The notes: generated by a model from the sequence alone, not told the origin. Counted from the stretch's first letter, positions 1 to 7,349 are shown. The stretch is DNA of 18,516 nucleotides from an uncultured Myxococcales bacterium (GCA_903917305.1 CAIXAA010000104.1:1-18516), one strand, 5' to 3'. Made by a program: numbers and translations.

Positions 1-1
1 C

Positions 2-784
2 CTCAGCATCGACCAGCAGCGCACCGGGCTGGATCCCGCCGCAACCGTTCAGGAAAGCGCGACAGTGACCGGCGGCGATTGGGTGATGCTGGGGCAGCGC
101 AAGCTGCACGTGGCGTCCTACCTGGAGCAGTTCCTGTTCAAGAGCCAGGACTTGCGCCAGCCGGTGGCGACGCTGTCCGGCGGCCAGAAGTTCCGCCTGC
201 TGCTGGCGCGGCGGCTGCAGGAGCCGAGCAATGTCCTGCTGCTCGACGAGCCGACCAACGATCTGGATTTCGAGACGCTCGAGGTGCTCGAGGAGGCGCT
301 GCTGGCGTGGCCGGGCTGCCTGCTGACGGTGAGCCACGATCGCGCGTTCCTCGACCGCATCTGCACCGGCATCCTGCACATCGTCGGCGACGGCTCGGTG
401 GAGCACCATGCTGGCAACTACTCGCAATTCGCCGAGAATCAGGCGGAGCGCAAGCGCGCCGAGCGGCAAGCGGAGCTGGCGTCGGTGCGCGCCCAGGAAC
501 CTGGACCGCGCAAGACCGAAGGTGCTCCGCCCAAGCTGACGTTCCAGGAAGACAAGCGGCTGGCGGGCATCGAGGCGGAGATCGAGCAGGCGGAGGCGGC
601 GGTCGCGAAGGCCGAGGCCGTGCTGCAGGATCCCACAGTCACATCTGAATACGCGAAGTTGCAAGCGGCGACGGCGGCGCACGAGGCAGCGAGCGCGGCG
701 CGCGACGGGCTGTATGCGGAGTGGGAGCGGCTCGAGCAGAAGGCCGAGGCCTGGCGCGCCTGGAAGGACGGCCGCGCGACCTGA
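2..784 (+). CDS. uup: ABC-F family ATPase, Uup-like (3' part; start outside window)
   Basis: About 260 C-terminal residues are visible, open from the window edge. ABC-F proteins carry two cytosolic ATPase domains and no membrane segment; they act on ribosomes, and Uup has also been tied to DNA transactions and transposon excision. Visible here is the second ATPase domain: the ABC signature LSGGQ (about nt 175), Walker B with the D-loop LLLDEPTNDLD (about nt 238) and the H-switch SHDR (about nt 340). A charged Lys/Glu linker follows, then an Ala/Glu-rich coiled coil over the last 80 or so residues. That C-terminal coiled coil is the hallmark of Uup rather than EttA or YheS. The gene ends in TGA at 782-784. 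A close ABC-F paralogue is possible because the first domain is missing. Confidence 0.9.
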   Translation, partial: LSIDQQRTGLDPAATVQESATVTGGDWVMLGQRKLHVASYLEQFLFKSQDLRQPVATLSGGQKFRLLLARRLQEPSNVLLLDEPTNDLDFETLEVLEEALLAWPGCLLTVSHDRAFLDRICTGILHIVGDGSVEHHAGNYSQFAENQAERKRAERQAELASVRAQEPGPRKTEGAPPKLTFQEDKRLAGIEAEIEQAEAAVAKAEAVLQDPTVTSEYAKLQAATAAHEAASAARDGLYAEWERLEQKAEAWRAWKDGRAT

Positions 785-801
785 GCGCGTGGCGACAAAC
801 G

Positions 802-830
802 TTGCAGGAAACGCACAATCGGCGTAGCAT
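802..830 (+). promoter_or_regulatory. Candidate sigma-70-type promoter for the small basic protein gene
   Basis: TTGCAG at 802-807 and TAGCAT at 825-830 are separated by 17 bp, in the 105-bp gap between the ABC-F gene and the 59-codon gene. The -35 matches the consensus at only 3 of 6 positions and the -10 at 4 of 6. Placement and spacing are right, but the call rests on weak boxes. Confidence 0.35.
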
Positions 831-889
831 GGCGCCCCTTTCGCCCGGCGGCACAAGTCCGGCTGCGATGCAACTGGCAAGGAACGATC

Positions 890-1069
890 ATGGCAAACAC
901 GAAGAACGTCAAGGACAACACCGGTCTGCGCAAGGCGCTCAAGCGCGCCCAGCGTCGCCGCCTGAAGGCCGTCGATCAGGGCCTCGACCACGCGACGCGC
1001 GGCAAGCTGCGCCGCGCCCGCAAGGAGAAGCACGTCGGTCTGCGCGAGTTTCTCGCCAAAAACGCCTAG
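890..1069 (+). CDS. Small, very basic 59-residue protein of unknown function
   Basis: ATG at 890 is preceded by a good ribosome-binding site, AAGGA at 879-883, six bases upstream. The frame runs 59 codons to TAG at 1067-1069. The product has roughly one third Lys and Arg, no Cys, no Trp and no signal peptide or hydrophobic segment. It reads as two amphipathic basic helices (residues about 11-30 and 36-50) ending in LREFLAKNA. Such a composition suits an RNA-, ribosome- or DNA-binding protein, but I do not recognise the family and assign no function. It has its own candidate promoter and is followed directly by a hairpin, so it looks like a stand-alone transcript. Codon use (GC-rich third positions, CGC/CTG/AAG) agrees with its neighbours. 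Confidence 0.75.
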   Translation: MANTKNVKDNTGLRKALKRAQRRRLKAVDQGLDHATRGKLRRARKEKHVGLREFLAKNA

Positions 1070-1091
1070 CCAGAATCTTCGTTTCTGGCTA
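1067..1091 (+). terminator. Hairpin overlapping the stop codon of the small basic protein gene
   Basis: A perfect 9-bp stem, TAGCCAGAA at 1067-1075 and TTCTGGCTA at 1083-1091, closes a 7-base loop. The left arm begins with the TAG stop codon. No T-run follows, so it may terminate inefficiently or protect the 3' end. It immediately precedes the dispersed repeat at 1110-1164, and an analogous hairpin precedes the second repeat copy. Confidence 0.5.
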
Positions 1092-1109
1092 AGCGTGTTT
1101 CCTGTTGGC

Positions 1110-1164
1110 TGGGTCGCCGAGCGCGCCGATGCGGACGCGCCGGCTCCGTAAACGCACCGATCAG
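1110..1164 (+). repeat. Dispersed intergenic repeat, copy 1 (forward)
   Basis: Bases 1110-1149 (40 bp) are an exact reverse complement of 15922-15961. A further 15 bp (1150-1164 versus 15907-15921) match at 10 of 15 positions. The core folds into a strong hairpin: GCCG 1116-1119, GCGCG 1121-1125 and CCG 1126-1128 pair with CGG 1132-1134, CGCGC 1136-1140 and CGGC 1141-1144. The loop is ATG (1129-1131), with single bulged A bases at 1120 and 1135. The copy sits between convergent genes (59-residue protein and apaG), and its right end touches the apaG stop codon. Confidence 0.85.
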
Positions 1165-1550
1165 TTCAGAACTTGAGGATCTGCCAGCGTGAACGGCGCA
1201 ATCGCCGCTTCCAGCGCTTCGCCGTCCTCTGCCACCAGCGAAAACTTGCCGTGCATCGTGCCGACCGGCGTATCGAGCGGGCAGCCTGACACGTACTCGA
1301 AGCCTTCGTTCGGCCGCATCGTCGGCTGGTGCCCGACCACGCCCTGCCCGCGCACGACCTCGATCTTGCCGTCCGCGTTGGTGATCACCCACTCGCGGCT
1401 GAGCAGCTGGACGACGCGAGCGGTCAGGTTCGTGATGGTGACCTGGTAGGCGAAGAACCAGTGGCCTTCGTCGGGCGCCGACTGCTCCGGGACGTAGCGC
1501 GCAACGACATCGACGCGGATGCCCTCGGTGACGACGCTGGAGTTGGTCAT
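1161..1550 (-). CDS. apaG: ApaG family protein
   Basis: The 129-residue product is full length for ApaG, a small single-domain immunoglobulin-like fold protein. The family is historically linked to Co2+/Mg2+ homeostasis and to ApaH (Ap4A hydrolase), and is related to a domain in eukaryotic F-box proteins; its biochemical role is unsettled. Family landmarks are visible: FAYQVTITN near residue 33, SREWVITN near 51, the glycine motif GQGVVGHQP near 69, FEYVSGCPLDTPVGTMHG near 84, and an acidic, hydrophobic C-terminus. Start ATG at 1550 overlaps the TGA of the upstream kinase gene (ATGA at 1550-1547), so the two are probably translationally coupled. There is no apaH, ksgA or pdxA beside it, unlike in enterobacteria. 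Confidence 0.93.
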   Translation of the reverse strand: MTNSSVVTEGIRVDVVARYVPEQSAPDEGHWFFAYQVTITNLTARVVQLLSREWVITNADGKIEVVRGQGVVGHQPTMRPNEGFEYVSGCPLDTPVGTMHGKFSLVAEDGEALEAAIAPFTLADPQVLN

Positions 1551-4198
1551 TGCGGGTGATTCGCCGGGTGCGCGGCGGTTGCGCCGACCTTGGCCGGACC
1601 GGCGTGCGGCGCGGCGGCCTTGCCAGCAGCGGCCGGTGCGTGGGCGGCGGCGGGCTTGGCAGCGGCGGCGGGACGGGCGGCAGGGTGTGCGACGGGCTTC
1701 GCGACCGCAGGCTTGGCTGCCGGAGCGGCAGGCTTCGCGACCGCAGGCTTCACAGCCGGAACGGCAGGCTTGGCGACCGCAGGCTTCACAGCCGGAACGG
1801 CAGGCTTGGCGACCGCAGGCTTCGCAGCCGGAACGGCAGGCTTGGCCACCGCAGGCTTCGCAGCCGGAACGGCAGGCTTGGCCACCGCAGGTTTCGCACC
1901 CGGAACGGCGGGCTTGGCCACCGCAGGTTTCGCACCCGGAACGGCGGGCTTGGCCACCGCAGGCTTCGCAGCCGGAACGGCGGGCTTGGCGACCGCAGGC
2001 TTCGCAGCCGGAACGGCGGGCTTGGCGACCGCAGGCTTCGCAGCCGGAACGGCAGGCTTGGCGGCCGCCGGCTTGCCGGCCGGAACCGCAGGCTTGGCCG
2101 CTGCGGGCTTGGCCGCCGGCGCCGCAGGCTTCGCGGCCGCGGGCTTGGCCGCCGGCACGGCGGGCTTGGCGATCGCCGGCTTGGCCGGCACCGGCACGAT
2201 CGGCTGCGCAGCCGTGGCCTGCACTTTCTCAGCCTTCTCCACCTTCTCCGCGGCCGGCTTGCCCTTCGGCTCCGGCTTCTCGACCTTCTCCAACGGCTTG
2301 TCAGCCCAGGCCAGGCGCTCCGCGCGCTGCTCCACCAGCCGCTCCGCCGCCCGCTCCGCCTTGGCGCGCTTGAGGTCGGCCTCCACACCCTCCGGCTCCA
2401 CCGCCGCTGCGTGCTTGACCGCCACCGGCTTGCCGGCCGGCACCGCCGCCGCGTGCGCCGCCGGCTCGGGCGCCATCATGCCCGCCGATCGCAGCACCGG
2501 CGCCGCGCGAAACGCCGCTGGCCCTGCCGGCACCGGATGCGCCACCGGGGTCTTGGCACCCGCCACCGCATCGGTCCGCGTCGCCGGCGTGTCGTCGTCG
2601 AACAGCTGCGCGAGGGATTGATCCGTCACTTCAGGCAGGTGCACCTGGCTTCCCGTGACTTCGAGCAGCACCGCGAACAGGATCAGCGCCCCGCACGCCC
2701 ACGCCACGACGCCCGCGAGCGCCAGCCCTTGCTGCTCCGGCGCGAGCATCCGCGTCTGCCCGGACGCCTTGGCCGCCCGCACCGGCTTGTCGCCGACCGG
2801 CCTGGCCTCTTCGGGTTTGCGCGGGCGCTTCAAGCTGCTCGGCTCCAGCACGTCGATCGGACCCGAAGTCTCCAGCGCCGGAGCGCTCTTGGGCAGCACG
2901 CGCGACGGCGTGTCGACCACGCCCTCGGGCCGGTAGGACTTGCCCACCGCCGCTTCCGCCGGCAGCATCCCGACCTGGCTGCGGCGCCGCGCCCGCTCCA
3001 ACTCCGCGTTCGGACTGCGGACTCCCGTCACGGGCTTGAGCTCGATCGCATTGGCGTTCGCGGCGTTCCAGTCGATGCGGCTGTCCGTGTTGCCCAGGCC
3101 GAGCCGCTGCATGCGCTGCTCGCGGCCCAAATCCGTGTGATTCCCGGGAGGCAGCGTACTCGCGTGCGCCGCCGGCTTGGGCGCCAGCACCGCACCGGAG
3201 GACAGGCGACCGCTGCTCTCGTCGTCGTTGATGAACAGCCGCTGGTCGCGCTGCCGGCTGCGCCGCGCCTCCGGCAGATCCATCAGCCGCAGCAGCGCCT
3301 CGGGCTTGTAGAGCGCGCGCGACGCCTTGGGAATCAGCTCCATCGCCGCCAACATCGCGTCGGCGCTGTGGAAACGCTCGTTCTCGTCGCGGCAGAGCGC
3401 CTTGCGCAGCCAGGTCTGGATGTCCGGCGCCAAGTTGTTGAACTTGCTGCCAAACTCGATCTCGCCGCGGATCGCGCGGGCTTGCAGCACCTCGGTCGTC
3501 CCCGGCCCGAACAGCGGCTGCCCGGTCAGCATCTCGTAGGCAACCGCGCCCAGCGCATAGAGATCCGCCCGAGCATCGACCCGCACGCCACGCGCCTGTT
3601 CCGGCGACATGTAGTGCATCTTGCCCTTGACGGTGCCGGTGCGCGTCCGATCGGAGCGGTGGTCGCCGCGCGCGATCCCGAAATCGGTCAGCTTGACCTG
3701 CGGCTGCCGCGAAATCAGCAGGTTCTGCGGGCTGATGTCGCGGTGCACGATACCCAGCACGCGCCCGTTGCGGCCCTTGTAGCCGTGGATGTACTTGAGC
3801 GCCGTCAGCGCCTGGCGCAGCACCTCGAACGCGACCGCCGACGTCATCACCTGGCGGTTCAGGCGGTGCGCAACAAGAAGCTGAGCAAGATCACGCCCTT
3901 CCACGAACTCCATCGCCAAGTACTGCGCGCCGTCGCACTCGCCGACTTCGTAGACGCGCACGACGTTGGGGTGCTCGAACTGCTGGACGATGCGGCCTTC
4001 ATCCTTGAACATCCGAATGAATTCGGGATTTTCCGACAGGTGATCGTGCAGGATCTTGAGCGCCAGCGGCTTGCCGTAGAGCGGATCGCCCACTTCGACT
4101 TCGGCGCGGTACACCGTCGCCATGCCGCCCGAAGCGATCTTGGCCGTGAGCTTGAAGCGCCCGAAAGGCTTGGGCGGATTGAGCGAACCGGTGATCAT
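1547..4198 (-). CDS. Membrane-anchored Ser/Thr protein kinase with Lys/Pro/Ala repeat tail
   Basis: 883 residues from ATG at 4198. Residues about 15-290 form a eukaryote-like (Hanks-type) kinase domain. Landmarks are the glycine loop at 22-29 (ASGGMATV), ATP-binding Lys48 (LALKIL), the catalytic loop HRD 152-154 (Asp154) with Asn159, DFG 172-174, and SPEQARG, so the enzyme should be active. After a polar linker a single transmembrane helix lies at about 491-512. The remaining 370 or so residues would be outside the cytosol. They begin Ala/Lys/Glu-rich and end in 12-residue units of the type KPAVAKPAVPAA. No PASTA or other known sensor domain is seen. The frame stays open far upstream, but the kinase domain begins right after this ATG. 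It lies 140 bp downstream of pepP on the same strand and overlaps apaG by 4 bp. The substrate is unknown. Confidence 0.92.
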   Translation of the reverse strand: MITGSLNPPKPFGRFKLTAKIASGGMATVYRAEVEVGDPLYGKPLALKILHDHLSENPEFIRMFKDEGRIVQQFEHPNVVRVYEVGECDGAQYLAMEFVEGRDLAQLLVAHRLNRQVMTSAVAFEVLRQALTALKYIHGYKGRNGRVLGIVHRDISPQNLLISRQPQVKLTDFGIARGDHRSDRTRTGTVKGKMHYMSPEQARGVRVDARADLYALGAVAYEMLTGQPLFGPGTTEVLQARAIRGEIEFGSKFNNLAPDIQTWLRKALCRDENERFHSADAMLAAMELIPKASRALYKPEALLRLMDLPEARRSRQRDQRLFINDDESSGRLSSGAVLAPKPAAHASTLPPGNHTDLGREQRMQRLGLGNTDSRIDWNAANANAIELKPVTGVRSPNAELERARRRSQVGMLPAEAAVGKSYRPEGVVDTPSRVLPKSAPALETSGPIDVLEPSSLKRPRKPEEARPVGDKPVRAAKASGQTRMLAPEQQGLALAGVVAWACGALILFAVLLEVTGSQVHLPEVTDQSLAQLFDDDTPATRTDAVAGAKTPVAHPVPAGPAAFRAAPVLRSAGMMAPEPAAHAAAVPAGKPVAVKHAAAVEPEGVEADLKRAKAERAAERLVEQRAERLAWADKPLEKVEKPEPKGKPAAEKVEKAEKVQATAAQPIVPVPAKPAIAKPAVPAAKPAAAKPAAPAAKPAAAKPAVPAGKPAAAKPAVPAAKPAVAKPAVPAAKPAVAKPAVPAAKPAVAKPAVPGAKPAVAKPAVPGAKPAVAKPAVPAAKPAVAKPAVPAAKPAVAKPAVPAVKPAVAKPAVPAVKPAVAKPAAPAAKPAVAKPVAHPAARPAAAAKPAAAHAPAAAGKAAAPHAGPAKVGATAAHPANHPQ
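1707..2174 (-). repeat. 36-bp in-frame tandem repeat within the kinase gene (13 units)
   Basis: Thirteen head-to-tail 36-bp units run from 1707 to 2174. Nine units (1743-2066, starting at 1743, 1779, 1815 and so on to 2031) are nearly identical, and four flanking units are diverged. Each unit encodes 12 residues of the type KPAVAKPAVPAA on the minus strand, at kinase residues about 676-831. The near identity in the middle with divergence at both edges suggests recent expansion by slippage or unequal recombination. Confidence 0.95.
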
Positions 4199-4293
4199 GG
4201 CGCCCGCCGACGTCCCGTGGTGTGCGCGGCGAAGCTGCCGCAGGCGACACGGGTGACTGTCCTGCGAACCTAGACCGGAATGCCAGTTCGTCC

Positions 4294-4315
4294 AGTTTTT
4301 TCCAGCGCAAAAACT
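4294..4315 (-). terminator. A/T inverted repeat between pepP and the kinase gene
   Basis: AGTTTTT at 4294-4300 and AAAAACT at 4309-4315 are perfect inverted arms with an 8-base loop, 24 bases past the pepP stop codon. The stem is A/T-only apart from one pair, so it would be weak. It could be a poor terminator or chance. I see no convincing promoter in the rest of this 140-bp gap, so whether pepP and the kinase gene share a transcript is open. Confidence 0.25.
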
Positions 4316-4338
4316 TCGCGAGGTGACAAATAACGCAG

Positions 4339-5673
4339 CTACGCGGAGATGCGCGACACGTGGCGCGGCGCGCTCGCGACCATGGCCTCGATGTCCTCGA
4401 TTTCCTTGACGCATTCGCCGGTGAGGACATCCGGGCCATCGTCCGTGACCAGGACGTCGTCCTCGATGCGAATGCCGATGCCGCGCAGGGCGATCGGGGC
4501 GCTCGTGTCGTCCTTGGCGATGTAGATGCCGGGCTCGACCGTCAGCACCATGCCGGCCGCGAGGCTGCGCCACTCGCCGCCCTGCCGGTAGCGGCCCACG
4601 TCGTGCACGTCCATGCCGAGCCAATGGCTGGTGCGGTGCATGTAGTAGCGGCGGTAGGCCTCGCTGGCGATCAGATCCGTGACGTTGCCGTCCAAGAGCC
4701 CAAGCGAGACCATGCCTTCCGTTAGCGTGCGCACCGCGACGTCGTGCACGTCCTGGGCGGCGCGCCCTACCCGGCAGGCGTCGATCGCGCGCAGCTCCGC
4801 TTCGAGCACGACTTCGTAGACCGCGCGCTGCGCCGGCGAGAAACGGCCCGACACCGGAAACACGCGCGTCACGTCCGCCGTCAGGAAGTCGAGCTCCGCG
4901 CCGGCGTCGATCAGCACCAGATCGCCGTCCGCCGCGCGCTGCCGGTTGGTCGTGTAGTGCAGGATCGTCGCATTCTCGCCCGCCGCCACGATGCTGCCGT
5001 AGCCGACGCGCTGCGATCCGGAAGCCTGGAAGACGAACTCCAGCGCCGCCTGCATCTCCCACTCGCCCACGCCCGGCGCGCCGATGCGCATCGCTTCGTG
5101 GTGCCCCTGCGCCGTGATGGACGCCGCCCGGCGCAGCGTCTCGATCTCCTGGGGCTGCTTGTGCAGGCGCATCTCGCTGAGCACGGCCAGCGGATCCGCA
5201 AAGTAATCCGGGCCATCGATGCCAAGCCGCGGCTGGGTGCGGTGGCGCTGGGCCGCGGCCAGCACGATCTTGTCCAGCGGCGCGTGGCGACCCAGCGTGA
5301 AGCAGACCTGGCGCGTGCCTTCGACGAGGCGCGGCAGCTCCGTCTCGAATTCGCTGATCGGAAATGCTTTCTCGGCGCGGTAGCGATCCACGGCGCCTTC
5401 GACGCCAGCGCGCCGCCCATTCCACGTCTCCGCATCGCGGTCGCGCGGGCGCACGAACAGCACCACCTGCTCGCCCTGCCGACCCGGGCAGAGCACGAGG
5501 ATGGCGTCCGGCTCCTCGAAGCCGGTCAGATAGTAGAAATCGCTGTCCTGCCGAAAGGCGTAGTCGACGTCGGCATTGCGCTGCTGCTCGCGCGCGGCGG
5601 GCACGATCAGGATCGAACCGGGACCGTAGGCGTCCATCAACTGTTGACGGCGACGGGCAAAAATGTGCGGCAT
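4339..5673 (-). CDS. pepP: Xaa-Pro aminopeptidase (M24B family)
   Basis: 444 residues, the usual length for PepP. It removes N-terminal residues that precede proline, acting in the cytosol with two Mn2+ ions. The N-terminal AMP-N domain (FARRRQQLMDA..., YYLTGFEEPDAILVL) spans about residues 4-130. The pita-bread catalytic domain follows, with all five expected metal ligands: Asp256 (LIDAGAEL), Asp267 (TADVTR), His350 (HRTSHWLGMDVHD), Glu380 (TVEPGIYI) and Glu404 (IGIRIEDD). These sit within 2-4 positions of their E. coli PepP equivalents. Start ATG at 5673 has GGAG (5682-5679) five bases upstream. There is no signal peptide. A good promoter lies just upstream, so it probably heads the leftward unit with the kinase and apaG genes. 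Confidence 0.95.
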   Translation of the reverse strand: MPHIFARRRQQLMDAYGPGSILIVPAAREQQRNADVDYAFRQDSDFYYLTGFEEPDAILVLCPGRQGEQVVLFVRPRDRDAETWNGRRAGVEGAVDRYRAEKAFPISEFETELPRLVEGTRQVCFTLGRHAPLDKIVLAAAQRHRTQPRLGIDGPDYFADPLAVLSEMRLHKQPQEIETLRRAASITAQGHHEAMRIGAPGVGEWEMQAALEFVFQASGSQRVGYGSIVAAGENATILHYTTNRQRAADGDLVLIDAGAELDFLTADVTRVFPVSGRFSPAQRAVYEVVLEAELRAIDACRVGRAAQDVHDVAVRTLTEGMVSLGLLDGNVTDLIASEAYRRYYMHRTSHWLGMDVHDVGRYRQGGEWRSLAAGMVLTVEPGIYIAKDDTSAPIALRGIGIRIEDDVLVTDDGPDVLTGECVKEIEDIEAMVASAPRHVSRISA

Positions 5674-5704
5674 GGCTACTCCGGTCGGGCTGGGAAGGTG
5701 GCGA

Positions 5705-5734
5705 AGTGTAGCCGGGCCATGCACGCTCTGCCAA
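5705..5734 (-). promoter_or_regulatory. Candidate sigma-70 promoter for pepP
   Basis: Read on the minus strand, TTGGCA (5734-5729) and TACACT (5710-5705) are 18 bp apart. They match the consensus at 5 of 6 and 4 of 6 positions. The -10 box lies 31 bases before the pepP start codon. This is the best-looking promoter in the window. Confidence 0.55.
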
Positions 5735-5787
5735 TCGATCAAGCGGCTGGCCGACGGCACGGTCACAAACGGCAACGGAGAGGGCGG

Positions 5788-5816
5788 TTGACTTGGCGCA
5801 AGCGAGATTCCATGCT
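5788..5816 (+). promoter_or_regulatory. Weak candidate promoter facing the Pro-rich lipoprotein gene
   Basis: TTGACT at 5788-5793 matches the -35 consensus at 5 of 6 positions. With a 17-bp spacer the -10 would be CATGCT at 5811-5816 (3 of 6). It lies about 100 bp before the lipoprotein start, in the 240-bp divergent region shared with pepP. The rest of this region shows nothing else that I can name. Confidence 0.25.
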
Positions 5817-5913
5817 CTCTGCCCCATTGCGGCAGCTCAAGTGGCGCGTCGCAATGCCGGACGCAGCGAGGCTGCGTGGTCATCCGGCGGCGCTTTTGGC
5901 ACAAAGGAGAGCG

Positions 5914-7263
5914 ATGAACGCGGGCACGCACTCGAAGACCTGGACGACAGGTCGGTTGCCGTGGCTGGCGCTGCTGGCCCTGGTTGCTTCGGGATGTGGC
6001 GCTGCCGCTTTCGAGCGGTCGGGCAATGCGAAGAAGTATCGGCCGTTGCCGCTGGGCGCGACGGTGCGCATCGTCGACAAGGCGAGCGAACTGACGCAGC
6101 CGGTCGAGGAGCTCGGCGTGCTGCGCACGACGACGCGCGGCGATCCGGCGGGCCGCATGGAAGCCGAGGAGACGTTCAAGACGCACGCGCTGCGCTATGG
6201 CTGCGATGCCGTGGCGGACGTGCAGTCGTCGCGGCGCGAGATCCAGATCACCAAGCGAACCAAGACGATCGGGCACAACGGCATCCCGGTCTACACCGAC
6301 GAGAAGGTGATCGCGGCGGAGCACGACTGGACCGCGCAGTGCCTGCGGACGCCGGATGCGCCGCTGGAGCCGGGTGCGCCCAAGGTGGAGGCGGCGCCGG
6401 AGCCGGTCAAGCCGCTGCCGCCGGTCAAGAAGGGCAAGCAGCCGAAAGTCGAAGCAAAACCGGAGCCGAAGCCGACGCCCAAGCCGGTCAGGTCGGAGCC
6501 GAAGGTCGTCGCGCGCGCCGAGCCCAAGCCGGAGCCCAAGGCGCCGGTGGATCAGCATCCGCAGATCATCATTGACGAAACCACGCCCGTGCGGCCCGCC
6601 AAGCGCGTGGAGCCGGCCCCGGAGGTCAAGCCGGAGCCCAAGCCGGAGCCCAGGGTCGAGCCCAAGCCGGAGCCGCGGCCGGAGCCCAAGCCGCTGCCCA
6701 AGCCCGAGCCCGCGCCGGTGAGCGCACCGCCGCCGCCGCAAAAAGCGGATTTCGATCCCAAGGTTGCCAGCGAAGTGGCGCGCGCGTTCCTCGCCTTCTC
6801 GGACGCCTTCGTTCGCGCCCAGCCGGAGCGCATCTGCGGCATGTTCGACGACAACGTCGCGATCGACATCCAGTCTTCGCAGCCAAAGCTGCGCATCAAG
6901 GATCAGCTGACGTCGGCGGCGGCGTGCCAGTCGCTGACGGACGGAGAGCTGGCGCATTACGTCAAGGATCTCGGGCCGGCGGAAGTGCACGCGGAGATGA
7001 TGACGCTGATTCCGTCGTTGTTTCAGCTCTATGGCGGCGCGTACCTGCAGCTGGACAGTGCCCAGCAGAAGCACTACGCAGATGCGCTGCGCAATTCGCG
7101 GGTTGGCAAGAAGGCCCTGGCCTGCACGATGTACAACGTCGCGCCGGCGGAGGACCTGTTCAAGGTCTCGCTGACGTGCTCCGGGGTGACGTCGTTCCGC
7201 GTGCTGTTGCGGCGCACGGCGCCGGATAGCTTCAAGGTCATGCAGTTCACGCACGTCCGCTAG
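5914..7263 (+). CDS. Pro-rich lipoprotein of unknown function
   Basis: 449 residues from ATG at 5914, chosen because AAAGGAG (5903-5909) precedes it by four bases and a lipoprotein signal follows at once. The signal is a hydrophobic stretch LPWLALLALVASG and then Cys28, the predicted lipidation site. Residues about 30-150 form a compact domain with two Cys (the second near 146) and several charged strands; it loosely recalls small outer-membrane lipoprotein domains. Residues about 154-276 are a low-complexity linker of EPKP- and PKPE-type repeats, like the rigid spacers of TonB-type proteins. Residues about 280-449 form a second folded domain, mostly helical in appearance, with a few Cys. I recognise neither domain. 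The open frame continues upstream of 5914 but without signal or ribosome-binding features. It is followed 86 bp later by the SppA-like gene on the same strand. Confidence 0.8.
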   Translation: MNAGTHSKTWTTGRLPWLALLALVASGCGAAAFERSGNAKKYRPLPLGATVRIVDKASELTQPVEELGVLRTTTRGDPAGRMEAEETFKTHALRYGCDAVADVQSSRREIQITKRTKTIGHNGIPVYTDEKVIAAEHDWTAQCLRTPDAPLEPGAPKVEAAPEPVKPLPPVKKGKQPKVEAKPEPKPTPKPVRSEPKVVARAEPKPEPKAPVDQHPQIIIDETTPVRPAKRVEPAPEVKPEPKPEPRVEPKPEPRPEPKPLPKPEPAPVSAPPPPQKADFDPKVASEVARAFLAFSDAFVRAQPERICGMFDDNVAIDIQSSQPKLRIKDQLTSAAACQSLTDGELAHYVKDLGPAEVHAEMMTLIPSLFQLYGGAYLQLDSAQQKHYADALRNSRVGKKALACTMYNVAPAEDLFKVSLTCSGVTSFRVLLRRTAPDSFKVMQFTHVR

Positions 7264-7310
7264 CCTTGTCGGCTGGTGCGCTCGCGCCTGTCGCCGCGAC
7301 ACCTCGGCAG

Positions 7311-7319
7311 TGCTATCCT
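7311..7319 (+). promoter_or_regulatory. Candidate extended -10 promoter for the SppA-like gene
   Basis: TGCTATCCT at 7311-7319 fits an extended -10 (TG, one base, then a TATAAT-like box matching at 4 of 6). It lies 31 bases before the GTG start at 7350. No -35 box is apparent. The call is weak. Confidence 0.3.
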
Positions 7320-7349
7320 TCCTGCGCTCAGCTTCCAGGGAGGTGCCCG

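Noticed and set aside
1707..2174. 36-bp periodicity resembling a CRISPR array
   Set aside because: Units are directly adjacent with no spacers, lie in a coding frame and there are no cas genes.
1550..4273. Long + strand open frames (907 and 343 codons) opposite the kinase gene
   Set aside because: They are shadows. The 36-bp repeat is a multiple of three and GC-rich, so several frames stay open. Only the minus frame has kinase motifs.
4199..4338. Sigma-54-type promoter upstream of the kinase gene
   Set aside because: I looked for GG and GC doublets with the required 10-base spacing in the AT-richer part of this gap and found only an 8-base spacing.
4744..5913. N-terminal extension of the Pro-rich lipoprotein frame through pepP
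   Set aside because: The frame is open by chance opposite pepP. The lipoprotein signal and ribosome-binding site place the start at 5914.
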